NCBI RefSeq assembly: GCF_027587375.1
Contig: NZ_JAMXIC010000026.1
Span: 1 to 64,000 of the forward strand
Reading direction: 5' to 3'
DNA from: Arthrobacter sp. B2a2-09
Lineage (GTDB): Bacteria > Actinomycetota > Actinomycetes > Actinomycetales > Micrococcaceae
DNA length: 64,000 nucleotides
A model generated the notes under the pieces. The model was not told the DNA's origin. It did no database searches and worked only from the letters and a program-made list of their open reading frames with translations. Of this stretch, positions 51,121 through 59,814 are shown piece after piece; position 1 is the stretch's first letter, and every line of letters begins with the position of its first letter. A program made the position numbers and the translations under genes.

Positions 51121-51404
51121 CCGGCGTCGGTTCCGGGGTTCGTATAGTCCTTGGCGAGCGTGCGTGCCAGGCCCATGGCGGCATCCATCGACGCGGCTTC
51201 ACTAGCTTGTCCCGAACCCGCAGCAAGTCCCGCCGCGAAGCCCGCAATGAAGGTGGTCAAAGGAGCCGCCGGCCGAACCACTGAATGGGCTGCAACGCCT
51301 GCCAAGGACAGGATCTCGTTGATGTCGATCTCGACGTCTTCCAACTCATATGCTTGCAGCAGGCTCCTGCACCATTCCTCAAGCGTCTCTTCTTGGCTCT
51401 TCAC
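51117..51404 (-). CDS. DUF6457 domain protein
   Basis: A 95-residue helical protein (LEEWCRSLLQAYELEDVEID, ILSLAGVAAHSVVRPAAPLT, FIAGFAAGL). The segment AHSVVRPAAPLTTFIAGFAAG is the core of DUF6457, often found with molybdenum cofactor genes in Actinobacteria. Function unknown. The GTG start at 51404 has GGAGG 6 nt upstream; longer frames upstream run antisense-free into mobA but lack protein character. Confidence 0.78.
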   Translation of the reverse strand: MKSQEETLEEWCRSLLQAYELEDVEIDINEILSLAGVAAHSVVRPAAPLTTFIAGFAAGLAAGSGQASEAASMDAAMGLARTLAKDYTNPGTDAG

Positions 51405-51435
51405 GATCCGCCTCCACAGTCCGGTACAGCTTTTG

Positions 51436-52053
51436 TCACGGCAGGTCGCCGTCCACTCCAAGCGCCGCGGCATCGTCCCAGGTATCCACGTCATCGGTGG
51501 ACCCTGCGGGGACAGGCACGGCCAGCAGATCAAGCCTAGCAAGCAGGCGGAACACCGCGGCGTTGGCCAGGCCACCCTGTTCTGCCGCAGCAAGCACTTC
51601 CCGTTGCAAAGCAGACAATCGGTAGATCCCGAGCAGCGGTTGCTTCCGGCCATCGGCGGACACGGACATGGCCCCTTCCGCTTCCTGGTGGCCGGCAAGT
51701 TCCTTGAGTAGGACCGGAACCGCGGCGGCGGCCAGGGGCATATCGCAGGCCATGACGAGTACCCAGGGCGCGTGCTTCGGGGACGAACTCTGGCCGGATT
51801 GCCCTTCGAGGGCGAGGAGTCCGGCGGCGATCGCGGCCGCCGGTCCGGCGAAGGGCGGGTCCTCCCGTGCGGTCAATGTGCCGTCCGGCAAAGTGCCGGG
51901 ATCCGGCCCGACGACGACGATACTCCCGGCACCGTGCGCGGCCGCCAGGGCGCGCTGAAGGAGCGTGGCGCCGTCGTACCTCAACTGGGCTTTAGGCACG
52001 CCGCCGAGGCGGGAGGACTTGCCACCCGCCAATATCACCGCATCAAAGTCCAC
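51436..52053 (-). CDS. mobA: Molybdenum cofactor guanylyltransferase
   Basis: A 205-residue nucleotidyltransferase that joins GMP to molybdopterin to make the MGD cofactor needed by FdhF-type enzymes. The N-terminal VILAGGKSSRLGGVPKAQL is the nucleotide-binding loop with its catalytic Lys, and VMACDMPLAAAAVP carries the metal-binding Asp. The start is GTG 52053, preceded by TAATCT at 6 nt, so the operon transcript may be leaderless. First gene of mobA-DUF6457-moeA-fdhF-fdhD. Confidence 0.9.
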   Translation of the reverse strand: MDFDAVILAGGKSSRLGGVPKAQLRYDGATLLQRALAAAHGAGSIVVVGPDPGTLPDGTLTAREDPPFAGPAAAIAAGLLALEGQSGQSSSPKHAPWVLVMACDMPLAAAAVPVLLKELAGHQEAEGAMSVSADGRKQPLLGIYRLSALQREVLAAAEQGGLANAAVFRLLARLDLLAVPVPAGSTDDVDTWDDAAALGVDGDLP

Positions 52054-52090
52054 CCGCCCAGATTACCCGGGAAGCAGGCTCAATTCCGGT

Positions 52091-52591
52091 TCAGGCCGCC
52101 GATTCAGGCAGGAGGAAGGGATCCCATGCGGGCGCAGGTTTCTCAAGCTCCTTGATTTGCCAGATAGTCCCGGTGGGCGCCGCAGGAGTGAACCTCAGTT
52201 TCCAGCCCATCTCGGCCGGGGTGTGGTCACTCTTGGCGTTATTGCAGCGCAAGCACGCCGCCACCAGGTTTTCCCAGGAATCCGCGCCGCCCCTGGATTT
52301 GGGGTGGACGTGGTCAATGGTGTGGGCTGCTTTCCCGCAATAGGCGCAACGGTGACCGTCGCGGCGCAAGACGCCGCGGCGTGTAACCGCCGTGATGGTG
52401 TTGTACCTCGGCCGGATGTAGCGATTGAGCAGAATCACGGAGGGACGTCCGAGAATCTCCTGTGGCCCGACGACAGGCTCGTCGCCTTCGGCCACTACGC
52501 TCGCTTTTCCGGTGAGCACAAGGACCAGCGCCCGGCGGAAGGTTACTACCGCCAGCGGTTCATATCCAGCATTCAGAACGAGTGTGCGCAT
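52091..52591 (-). CDS. HNH endonuclease-family protein
   Basis: A 166-residue protein of the widespread actinobacterial HNH group. The N-terminal RTLVLNAGYEPLAVVTFRRALVL (by segments) is followed by the zinc/HNH core: CAYCGKAAHTIDHVHPKSRGG, then WENLVAACLRCNNAKSDHTPAEMG. Two CxxC pairs bind structural zinc. The biological role is not established. It is not linked to phage or restriction genes here. Confidence 0.9.
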   Translation of the reverse strand: MRTLVLNAGYEPLAVVTFRRALVLVLTGKASVVAEGDEPVVGPQEILGRPSVILLNRYIRPRYNTITAVTRRGVLRRDGHRCAYCGKAAHTIDHVHPKSRGGADSWENLVAACLRCNNAKSDHTPAEMGWKLRFTPAAPTGTIWQIKELEKPAPAWDPFLLPESAA

Positions 52592-52780
52592 GCACGTACC
52601 TCTTCACGGCCGCACCCGTCAGGGGCGCGAGGGCCGGCTGCCCTCTGCATGTACGGGCTGTGGATCGACAACCTAAGAGTAAACACGCGGAGGCCAGATC
52701 AACGAATCCGTGGGTGCGTTCCGGGCCAGTGTCGGTCAAAGTTCATGTGCTGGACACGTAAGCGCATGCCGGTTAAAACA

Positions 52781-52814
52781 GAACATCCCCGCAGGCTGAC
52801 CAGCGGGGATGTTC
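52781..52814 (-). terminator. Terminator downstream of NlpC/P60 gene
   Basis: A perfect 12-bp stem, GAACATCCCCGC with its complement (52781-52792 and 52803-52814), 10-nt loop, followed on the minus strand by TGTTTTAACC. Confidence 0.8.
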
Positions 52815-52839
52815 AGTGAAGCTGTGTAGCCGGAGCTAT

Positions 52840-53604
52840 TTAGCCACCAACGCGGATGAAGACCGGGCCGGAGCCGATGTTGACGCTGTAAAGGGCAGTG
52901 GTGCCACCGTTCCAGCCGCCGTGGACTGCCATGCCGTTGCCGACATAAACGGCGATGTGGGCCATGCCCATGCCACCGTTCTGGTAGTAGACCAGGTCGC
53001 CCGGCTGCGCTTCAGCAGCGCTGACCGTACGGCCAAGGGAGAGGTAGTCTGCCGGCCAGCCGTGGAAGTGGATACCAACAGCAGCCAGGGAGTTCGAAGC
53101 CAGGGCGGTGCAGTCCTGGGCAACGCCAAGCTGTGCGTAAGCTGCGGCGGCAATTGCGGCGCCCTGGCCGCTGGCAACCTTCGTGGCCGGTGAAACAGCA
53201 GCGGTGACGGAAAGCGTTGAGACGCCGGTAGCGGCACCCGTTGCAGCCTGCGGAGCGGCAGCAGCTTCCTGAGTGGCAACCGGAGCTGCGGCAACCGGAG
53301 CAGCTTCGGTGGAGACCGCCGGGCGCTCGTACTTGATGGCGACGGAGGAGTCGGCCGCAATGCTGGCTTGGGCGATGGACTGGACTTCCAGGGTGGAGGT
53401 CGCAGTGGACTCGCGGGGGACGTTGGTTTCTGCAGCGTTGGCTGCGATACCGCTGGTGAGCACTAGTCCGGAAGCAGCGGCGATAACTGCTGCCTGACGG
53501 CCTACGCCACCGGCGTTGCTGCCGACAGTCTTAGCGATAACGGCAAGCGAGTTGGTCTTGGTGACCGCGGCGCGGTGGCGCGCAAGAGTAGAGCGTGAAG
53601 ACAC
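52840..53604 (-). CDS. Secreted NlpC/P60 peptidoglycan hydrolase
   Basis: A 254-residue exported protein. A signal sequence around residues 38-58 follows a basic N-terminus. An Ala/Val/Thr/Pro-rich linker (residues 60-140) leads to a C-terminal NlpC/P60 domain: catalytic Cys165 in QDCTALASNSL and His216 in GMAHIAVYVG, with PGDLVYY between them. It should cleave peptide stems in the cell wall. The start is GTG 53604 with GGGAGAGG upstream. It is controlled by a c-di-AMP riboswitch, as is the neighbouring M23 gene. Confidence 0.92.
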   Translation of the reverse strand: MSSRSTLARHRAAVTKTNSLAVIAKTVGSNAGGVGRQAAVIAAASGLVLTSGIAANAAETNVPRESTATSTLEVQSIAQASIAADSSVAIKYERPAVSTEAAPVAAAPVATQEAAAAPQAATGAATGVSTLSVTAAVSPATKVASGQGAAIAAAAYAQLGVAQDCTALASNSLAAVGIHFHGWPADYLSLGRTVSAAEAQPGDLVYYQNGGMGMAHIAVYVGNGMAVHGGWNGGTTALYSVNIGSGPVFIRVGG

Positions 53605-53619
53605 GTTAAGAGGCCTCTC

Positions 53620-53795
53620 CCTATGCCCGCGAGGTAAGCTGTCGGATTCGGATGGGAGTCATCCGGCCACACTTCTCCCTCTCGGAAGTTGTGCGACTTA
53701 ACCCCAAGGCCATCGGTGAAGATGACCAAAAGTGGGTCCCCCGCCTCTGCCAGACGATGTTTTGCGAACGGAACCTCGGGCAGTGGCAGAGCTAG
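53620..53795 (-). ncRNA. c-di-AMP riboswitch (ydaO/yuaA type), copy A
   Basis: The leader of the NlpC/P60 gene contains the conserved ydaO blocks on the minus strand: GGCAGAGGCGGGGGACCCA, then TTGGGGTTAAGTCGC, then CCGAATCCGACAGC and TTACCTCGCGGGC at the 3' end. CTCTGCCA/TGGCAGAG form the early stem. Ligand binding normally lowers expression of such hydrolases. The limits are approximate. The 317-nt gap 53605-53921 holds this and little else. Confidence 0.85.
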
Positions 53796-53921
53796 GCAAT
53801 CCACCCGAGTGCATCAACTCTCTAAAAGTTGATGCGAGTTAGACGGTACATGAGTTTTGGCCGAATGTCACATTCAGATCACGGAGCGTGACAAGCATGC
53901 GAGAGACGTCCATCGGATTGG

Positions 53922-54740
53922 CTACAGCCAGCCCAGGGGGTCAACGACGTCGCCGTTGACCATGACTTCAAAATGGAGGTGGCAGCCGGTGGAGGCGCCC
54001 GTGGTGCCGCTCAATGCGATGACATCGCCGCGGCTGACCGTTTGGCCCACCTGGACGTTGAACGAAGACAAATGGTTGTACGTGGTTTCCAGGCCATTGC
54101 CGTGGTCCACCACAATGCGGTTTCCGCCGCCATACGGATGCCAGCCAGCGAAGGTCACCTTGCCGGCCGCAGCCGCATGGACCTGGGTGCCGCACTGGGC
54201 CACGAAGTCCTGGCCTCGGTGGAACTCTCCCAAACCGCCCGTAATGGGGTTCACACGGTAGCCGAACGGCGAGGCCGTGGTCAGGGTGTCCAGCGGCGCC
54301 CCCAGGGTGCCCTTGGAGGACGAAGTCTTGATGGTTCCGACGGATTGTGCACTCAAGAGCTGCTTGAGCTTACTGTCCGGATCTGCCGTGGTGGATACCG
54401 CAGCGCGGCTGAAGTCGATCGTGGCACTTGCCGCGGCTGGAATCTCAGGCTGCGTGCCCACGGCCGACGCGGCCTGGTTTGAATCGGCCGTGGCCGTCAT
54501 AGCGCCGGTGCCCGGCATGGCCACCGTCAGGATGAGGCCTGTAGCAGCAAGGGCTACTCCGGCCTTCTGTCCCACTCCGCTCGCAGCGGCGAACTCGGCC
54601 ATCTGCCGCAAAGGACCCTTGCGGCGGCGGACTTCGCGATGGGGATCGCGGGGCCGGCCGTGCGCGACGGCGCTTGTGCTCCGCAGCTCAGCAGTAGGAC
54701 CGGACGCGCGTCTGCGGCCCCTGGTGTTCTGCGTGGTCAA
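53922..54740 (-). CDS. Secreted M23 family metallopeptidase
   Basis: About 272 residues. A long basic N-terminus (many Arg; RGRRRASG) precedes a hydrophobic export segment (AGVALAATGLILTVAMPG). The C-terminal LytM/M23 domain has zinc motifs HRGQD and HLHFE, with AAAAGKVTFAGWHPYGGG and VDHGNGLETTYNHLSS between them. It cleaves peptidoglycan crosslinks or activates other hydrolases. I chose TTG 54740 with AGAGAGG 6 nt upstream; a longer frame would run through the riboswitch. Confidence 0.9.
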   Translation of the reverse strand: MTTQNTRGRRRASGPTAELRSTSAVAHGRPRDPHREVRRRKGPLRQMAEFAAASGVGQKAGVALAATGLILTVAMPGTGAMTATADSNQAASAVGTQPEIPAAASATIDFSRAAVSTTADPDSKLKQLLSAQSVGTIKTSSSKGTLGAPLDTLTTASPFGYRVNPITGGLGEFHRGQDFVAQCGTQVHAAAAGKVTFAGWHPYGGGNRIVVDHGNGLETTYNHLSSFNVQVGQTVSRGDVIALSGTTGASTGCHLHFEVMVNGDVVDPLGWL

Positions 54741-54749
54741 GGTTTTCCT

Positions 54750-54970
54750 CTCTGGCAAGCCTGCGAAGTTAGCTGTCGGATTCGGGTCAGAGAGATCATG
54801 GACCCGGTCCGCGCGAAGGGCACGAAGCACAGGGATACCCGGAGGGGCCCTGCGCTGTTTGCACTTCCGCTACGGACTTCACCCCAAGGCCGTCTTTCGA
54901 CAGCCGATGGTGGTTCCCCCGCTTCTGCCAGTGAATGGACTAATCCACCTGATCCACTGGCAGAACTCGG
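54750..54970 (-). ncRNA. c-di-AMP riboswitch (ydaO/yuaA type), copy B
   Basis: The leader of the M23 gene carries the same blocks: TTCTGCCAGTG/CACTGGCAGAA stem, GAAGCGGGGGAACCACC, CCTTGGGGTGAAGTCC and CCCGAATCCGACAGC with TAACTTCGCAGGC at the 3' end, 10 nt before the ribosome site. The variable stem between the second and third blocks is much longer than in copy A. The 336-nt gap 54741-55076 holds this riboswitch and the end of the DtxR gene's downstream region. Confidence 0.88.
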
Positions 54971-55076
54971 CTTCGGATCAGGTAACGCTTTGGTATCGGC
55001 GCCAGTAGTCAACTATAGGGGATTAACCCCCGCAGTAATAATTTCGTTATCTTTGCCAGCTGCCTTGCCGGGAAGG

Positions 55077-55772
55077 CTAGGCGACCGTGACAAACACGTG
55101 CGACGCAACCTCAGGCGGCAGCTCCAGCGCGCCATCAATATTGGGTACGCGAACGGAGATGTACTCCCCCACTCGTTCCAGGGAAACCCTGGCGCCGGGC
55201 CGGATTCCGCCCTCGTCCAGCTGCACCAGCAGTTCCGGTTCCACCTGGATCGGTTCGGCCAGCCGACTGACGGTGACGCGGTTTTCCGGTGAGTATTCGT
55301 TCATCGCTTCAAGAAGGTTGACCACACCATCCGTAAACGCGTGGGACGCGGCTCCGCCCAGTGCTTCGAGTCCGGGAATGGGGTTGCCGTAGGGCGATTC
55401 CGTGGGGTGGTCCAGGAGCTCGTAGAGCCTCCGTTCCACGCGCTCACTCATGACATGCTCCCAGCGGCACGCTTCATCGTGGACGTAGGCCCAGTCCAGT
55501 CCGATGACATCGGCCAGGAGCCGTTCGGCGAGCCGGTGCTTGCGCATGACCTCGGTGGCGCGTTTCCGGCCCGTTTCCGTCAGCTCAAGGTGCCGGTCGT
55601 TGGACACAATCACCAGGCCGTCGCGCTCCATCCGTCCGATCGTCTGGGAAACGGTTGGGCCGGAGTGCCGCAGGCGCTCGGCGATGCGTGCGCGAAGAGC
55701 CACGATGTTCTCTTCTTCAAGCTCCAAAATGGTCCGAAGATACATCTCAGTGGTATCGATCAGATCCGTCAT
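55077..55772 (-). CDS. DtxR/IdeR-family metal-dependent repressor
   Basis: A 231-residue regulator of the full-length DtxR type. The N-terminal winged HTH reads LIDTTEMYLRTILELEEE, RHSGPTVSQTIGRMERDGLV and HLELTETGRKRA. The metal and dimer domain has HRLAERLLADVIGLDW and CRWEHVMSERVERRL with Cys/Glu/His ligands, and there is a C-terminal SH3-like domain. The choice between iron (IdeR) and manganese (MntR) is not certain. ATG 55772 (MTDLIDTTEMYL) has GAGGAG upstream. A palindrome at its promoter suggests autoregulation. Confidence 0.9.
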   Translation of the reverse strand: MTDLIDTTEMYLRTILELEEENIVALRARIAERLRHSGPTVSQTIGRMERDGLVIVSNDRHLELTETGRKRATEVMRKHRLAERLLADVIGLDWAYVHDEACRWEHVMSERVERRLYELLDHPTESPYGNPIPGLEALGGAASHAFTDGVVNLLEAMNEYSPENRVTVSRLAEPIQVEPELLVQLDEGGIRPGARVSLERVGEYISVRVPNIDGALELPPEVASHVFVTVA

Positions 55773-56133
55773 CCAGCTCAGCTCCTCGAGCGCAGTATCT
55801 TGCGTATTTTCCACCGTACCGCAGCCGACTCAGTGGTCGCCCAAGTGGCCGAACCGCCGGTCGCCCCAGGCCGGGCGCCAGCTCCAAGCTTAGCCTATTT
55901 TGAATTACTCCGGATAATTCGGGGGCCGCCCTAGTGCCCCGCCCTGCACCCGGTCCGTCGCCCCGTCTGGCTCCGGCCTGACGCCCGGTGGAACAAGTGC
56001 TTCCACGTGGCGGACTATGACACCTTCAGTTCTGCCCCCGGCTGCGGAGTCAGGCAGAATTGGGAAGTCGAAGGGGGCAGCTTGCCACCTGCCACGACCC
56101 ATCTAGGCCGCTACTTCACCATTGGAGCATCCC
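55773..56133. other. 361-nt divergent intergenic region between DtxR gene and serC
   Basis: Near 55892-55920 it carries the promoter and palindrome of the DtxR-type gene. On the serC side, TTCTGCC/GGCAGAA (56030-56036 and 56053-56059) is a 7-bp inverted repeat with a 16-nt spacer. I see no further gene or RNA. Confidence 0.6.
55892..55920 (-). promoter_or_regulatory. DtxR-gene promoter with inverted-repeat operator
   Basis: Minus-strand -10 TAGGCT (55892-55897). Just upstream, GAATTA and TAATTC form a perfect 6-bp inverted repeat around 7 nt (55902-55920), covering the -35 position. The repeat does not match the classical iron box closely, so another regulator or a manganese-type box is possible. 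Confidence 0.5.
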
Positions 56134-57264
56134 GTGAGCGACAACAGCATCACCATCCCCACCGATTTGCTGCCCAAGGACGGCCGCTTCGGCGCCGGGC
56201 CTTCCAAGGTCCGCCCTGAGCAGATCGAGGCCCTGTCCGCCGCCTCGACAACGATCCTCGGCACCTCCCACCGCCAGGCACCGGTCAAGAACCTGGTGGG
56301 CTCCGTCCGCGAGGGACTTAGCCAGTTCTTCCGTGCACCCGAGGGCTACGAGGTGATTCTCGGCGTCGGAGGCTCCACCGCGTTCTGGGATGTCGCCAGC
56401 TTCGGCCTGGTGGAGAAGAAGGCCCAGCACCTCTCCTTCGGTGAGTTCGGCTCCAAGTTCGCTTCGGCCACCAACAAGGCACCGTTCCTGGAAGCTTCGT
56501 CCATCATCAAGTCCGAGCCTGGCACCCGGCCGGTTTCCCAAGCCGAGGCAGGCGTGGACGTGTACGCATGGCCGCAGAACGAAACCTCGACGGGTGTGGC
56601 CGCTCCGGTCAAGCGCGTTCAAGGCGGCGACGAGGGTTCACTTGTCTTGGTGGATGCGACGTCCGCAGCCGGCGGCCTGGATGTTGATGTTGCCGAGGCT
56701 GACGTCTACTACTTCGCCCCGCAAAAGAACTTTGCCTCCGACGGCGGCCTGTGGCTCGGCCTCTTCTCCCCCGCCGCCCTGGAGCGCGCCGCCCGCATCA
56801 AGGCAAGCGGCCGCTGGATTCCCGATTTCCTGGACCTGCAGACGGCTATCGACAACTCGAAGCTCAACCAGACCTACAACACGCCGTCCCTGTCCACCTT
56901 GGTGACCTTGGATGCCCAGGTCCAGTGGCTCAACAAGAATGGTGGCCTGGACTTCGCTTCCGCACGCACCGCGGACTCCGCCAGCCGCATCTACAACTGG
57001 GCCGAGGCTTCCGAGTACGCCACCCCGTTCGTGGCGAAGGCGGAGGACCGCTCCAATGTCATCGCCACGATCGATTTCGATGATTCGATCGACGCCGCGG
57101 CCATCGCCAAGGTGCTCCGCGCCAACGGGATCGTGGACACGGAGCCGTACCGCAAGCTGGGCCGCAACCAGCTGCGCATCGCTACCTTCGTTGCCATCGA
57201 GCCGGACGACGTCTCGGCATTGCTCGCCAGCATCGACTTCGTGGTGGGCGAACTGAAGAAGTAA
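56134..57264 (+). CDS. serC: Phosphoserine aminotransferase
   Basis: A 376-residue PLP enzyme that makes 3-phosphoserine from 3-phosphohydroxypyruvate and glutamate in serine biosynthesis. N-terminal GRFGAGPSKVRPEQIEAL, LGTSHRQAPVKNLV, VDATSAAGGLDVDV and the PLP-lysine region YYFAPQKNFASDGGLW identify the actinobacterial SerC type. The start is GTG 56134 with GGAG upstream; a TTG 12 nt further up is less likely. Not linked to other serine genes here. Confidence 0.95.
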   Translation: MSDNSITIPTDLLPKDGRFGAGPSKVRPEQIEALSAASTTILGTSHRQAPVKNLVGSVREGLSQFFRAPEGYEVILGVGGSTAFWDVASFGLVEKKAQHLSFGEFGSKFASATNKAPFLEASSIIKSEPGTRPVSQAEAGVDVYAWPQNETSTGVAAPVKRVQGGDEGSLVLVDATSAAGGLDVDVAEADVYYFAPQKNFASDGGLWLGLFSPAALERAARIKASGRWIPDFLDLQTAIDNSKLNQTYNTPSLSTLVTLDAQVQWLNKNGGLDFASARTADSASRIYNWAEASEYATPFVAKAEDRSNVIATIDFDDSIDAAAIAKVLRANGIVDTEPYRKLGRNQLRIATFVAIEPDDVSALLASIDFVVGELKK

Positions 57265-57285
57265 GGGCCTGCCGCGTTTTCGCGG

Positions 57286-58644
57286 TCAGGACTGGTCGGC
57301 GTCGTCCGGGAGAGGATCCCGGGCGGCGCCAGCCCTTTTAACAGCGTTCCTATTAAGAGTGCCGGCGCCCATCACACCACCGTCGCCTTGGGACTCAATG
57401 CGGAGGAACCGTAGCCCCTTGGCGCTGCGATCGAAACGGAGCCGCAGCTGGCGCGCGCGGATGATCCACACAATGCCGACGACGGCGGTGCTGGCGCCGG
57501 CGGCCGCGGCCACGCCAACGGCCCAGCGCGGCCCGGCCACGTTGGACACCCAGCCGACGAATGGCGCACCGATGGGCGTTCCACCCATGAAGATGGCCAT
57601 GTAGAGTGCCATGACCCTGCCGCGCATGACTGGTTCCGTGGTGGATTGTACGTAGCCGTTGGCGCTCGTGATCATGGTCAGGGCAAACAGGCCGCAGGGA
57701 ATCAGTGCCAAGGCAAACATGGTGTAATTCGGCGCCAGGGCGGCCAGTCCGCTCGCGAGGCCGAACCCGCCCGCAGCGGCGAAGATAAGCCGCATCCGTG
57801 GCCGGCCGCGCCGGGCGGCCAGCAACGCTCCTGCGACGGAGCCGATCGCCATGACTGAGTTGAGGAGCCCGAATGCGCCCGCGTCCATGCCGAACTCCGT
57901 GCCGACCATGGCCGCAATGAAGAGGACGAAGTTCAGGCCGAATGTTCCCATGATGAAGATCGCGACGAGGACAACCACAATGTCCGGGCGATTGCGGACA
58001 TAGCGAAGCCCTTCGCGGATGCGGCCTTTGCCTGCGGCCGCCCTTGGCTGGACGCGCAAGGAGGAGAGAGGAATAGCCCGGATCGCGCCAAGCATTGCGA
58101 GGAAGGTCAGGGTATTGATCATGAATACCCAGCCCGGCCCCACGGCCACGGTCAACACGCCGGCCACGGCGGGACCGATCATGCGGGCAACGTTGAAGGA
58201 TGCGCTGTTCAGCGCAACGGCGTTGGAGAGATAGTCGTCCTTGACCAGTTCCGATACGAACGTCTGGCGAACGGGGGCGTCTAGCGCGGAGACGACGCCA
58301 AGCAACAGCGCGAACACATAGACATGCCACAACTGCCCTGCACCGCTCAGGACCAGGAGTCCCAAGCCAGTGCTCAGGAGGGCCATCGCCGATTGCGTTA
58401 TGACCAGGATCCTGCGCCGGCTGTAGCGGTCGGCAAGCAGTCCGGCCCACGGTGCCAGGAAAAGCTGCGGGCCCAGTTGGAGGGCCAAGGTCACGCCCAT
58501 GGCGCCGGCATCGTGGTTGCTCAGATGGGCGAAGACCAGCCAGTCCTGGGCGGTCCGCTGCATCCACGTGCCGACGTTGGAAATGAGGGCACCGATGAAC
58601 CAAATGCGGTAGTTAAGGACACCCAGCGATTTGAAGGTGGACAT
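57286..58644 (-). CDS. MFS exporter (EntS/MFS_3 type)
   Basis: A 452-residue transporter with 12 helices. N-terminal NYRIWFIGALISNVGTWMQRTAQDWLV is typical of the MFS_3 group that includes enterobactin exporter EntS. The MFS loop motif is GLLADRYSRRRIL; SALDAPVRQTFVSELV and MRGRVMALYMAIFMGGTPIG follow. It could export siderophores or drugs. Its end faces serC; a weak hairpin (57268-57290) overlaps its stop codon. A DtxR-type regulator is nearby but no link is visible. Confidence 0.88.
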   Translation of the reverse strand: MSTFKSLGVLNYRIWFIGALISNVGTWMQRTAQDWLVFAHLSNHDAGAMGVTLALQLGPQLFLAPWAGLLADRYSRRRILVITQSAMALLSTGLGLLVLSGAGQLWHVYVFALLLGVVSALDAPVRQTFVSELVKDDYLSNAVALNSASFNVARMIGPAVAGVLTVAVGPGWVFMINTLTFLAMLGAIRAIPLSSLRVQPRAAAGKGRIREGLRYVRNRPDIVVVLVAIFIMGTFGLNFVLFIAAMVGTEFGMDAGAFGLLNSVMAIGSVAGALLAARRGRPRMRLIFAAAGGFGLASGLAALAPNYTMFALALIPCGLFALTMITSANGYVQSTTEPVMRGRVMALYMAIFMGGTPIGAPFVGWVSNVAGPRWAVGVAAAAGASTAVVGIVWIIRARQLRLRFDRSAKGLRFLRIESQGDGGVMGAGTLNRNAVKRAGAARDPLPDDADQS

Positions 58645-58688
58645 CAGTTTCCACCTTCAGGGAATTCACTCGCTGGGTCTGCCAAGGG

Positions 58689-59180
58689 CTAGTCAGCCTC
58701 TATTTCGTCGGCGTCGTCGTTCTCTTGTTCGTCGCCGGAGGCGGCGATGTCCTCACCGGAGGGGTCGCCGTCGTCGTCCGCGTCAACGGGGCCGTCAGCC
58801 TCCTCTGCCAGCTCTTCGGCGGCGGCCGCCTCGTCCTCCGGACGGACGCGCTTTGCCCAAGGCACCCATTCAGGAGCGAGGATGGAATCCTCGGACGGCA
58901 GCAGGCCAAGCTCGCTGACCGTGACCACTTTGGAGCGCGAGTTGCGGGTCACCACCGCGTACCACTGCCAACCGCCGTAGCCGGCCAGCCGCGATTCGAA
59001 TAGGTGCGTGACTACGCGTTCGCCTTCGGAGCGCGCGGCAATATGCGGTCCGATTTCACCCGGTTTGGCAATGGTCGCCACCGCGTTCCGGGCGACGTCG
59101 ACGGCGGCCGCAAGGAAGGCGTCCGGCTTGCCGACGCGCCACACAGGAATGCCGGTGCGGGGTTTCGCCGTTGATGTCAT
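58689..59180 (-). CDS. DUF3027 protein with acidic tail
   Basis: A 163-residue cytoplasmic protein. The conserved core (VWRVGKPDAFLAAAVDVARNA, FESRLAGYGGWQWYAVVTRN, VTVSELGLLPSEDSILAPEWVPW by segments) is the actinobacterial DUF3027. The last 55 residues are almost all Asp, Glu, Ala and Gly. Start ATG 59180, 7 nt after the cold-shock gene, so the pair is co-transcribed. The acidic tail and linkage to a nucleic-acid-binding protein suggest an RNA/DNA-related role, unproven. Confidence 0.85.
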   Translation of the reverse strand: MTSTAKPRTGIPVWRVGKPDAFLAAAVDVARNAVATIAKPGEIGPHIAARSEGERVVTHLFESRLAGYGGWQWYAVVTRNSRSKVVTVSELGLLPSEDSILAPEWVPWAKRVRPEDEAAAAEELAEEADGPVDADDDGDPSGEDIAASGDEQENDDADEIEAD

Positions 59181-59187
59181 GGCAGGT

Positions 59188-59571
59188 TTAGGCTTCCAGC
59201 TCGTCGGCAACCTTGCGCAGGGCTGCGGCGATGGCCTTGCCCTTGGCACCTTCAGGGTATTTCCCGGCGGACAACGTGCCGGAGAGGTTGTCCAGGACGG
59301 ATACGAGATCCTGGACTACCGGGGCGAGCTCGCGGGCGTTCATGCGCTTGGCTTTGGCGATGGAGGGCAACTTGTCCAGCACGCGGAGGCCCAGCGCCTG
59401 GGCACCCCGGCGACCATCGGCGACGCCGAACTCAACCCGGGTGCCTGCCTTGAGATCCGCTACGCCTTCGGGCAGTGCGGATTTGGGCAGGAACACTTCC
59501 TGGCCGTCCTCTGCTGCGAGGAATCCAAAGCCTTTGTCCTTGTCATACCACTTGACCTTGCCGGTGGGCAC
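59188..59571 (-). CDS. Cold-shock domain protein with C-terminal extension
   Basis: A 127-residue protein. The N-terminal 65 residues form a cold-shock domain: TGKVKWYDKDKGFGFLAAEDG with RNP1 (KGFGFL) and RNP2 (DVF replaced by EVFLPKSAL). The C-terminal helical part (RELAPVVQDLVSVLDNLSG to ALRKVADELEA) is typical of the longer actinobacterial CspB-like type. The GTG start at 59571 has AAGG upstream; a far longer frame upstream is not coding. It binds single-stranded RNA or DNA. Confidence 0.92.
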   Translation of the reverse strand: MPTGKVKWYDKDKGFGFLAAEDGQEVFLPKSALPEGVADLKAGTRVEFGVADGRRGAQALGLRVLDKLPSIAKAKRMNARELAPVVQDLVSVLDNLSGTLSAGKYPEGAKGKAIAAALRKVADELEA

Positions 59572-59814
59572 GTAATCAACCTTCTTCGTTCTTACTTGCG
59601 AGACACAGCCGGCGCGCCGCCGCATCCGCAGGATACTGCGGGAATAGGGGTAACTGCCTGGACTGTGTTGGTCTATTGCTTCAAGGTTATCCTGCCCGGC
59701 CACGGATTCGCGCTTTGAGACCCCGCAGGCAGGTCCCGCCGCCATTTGTTCGCAACCAGACTGCACCCTGGCGTGGAACAGGGGAACCGGCCCGGGACTG
59801 TTAGCGTTGCTTGC

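Noticed and set aside
51405..51698. N-terminal extension of the DUF6457 protein
   Set aside because: It overlaps mobA in another frame; GGAGG and GTG 51404 give the family length.
57268..57290. Terminator between serC and the MFS gene
   Set aside because: The hairpin has one mismatch, lacks a T-run and overlaps the MFS stop codon, so I do not list it as a feature.
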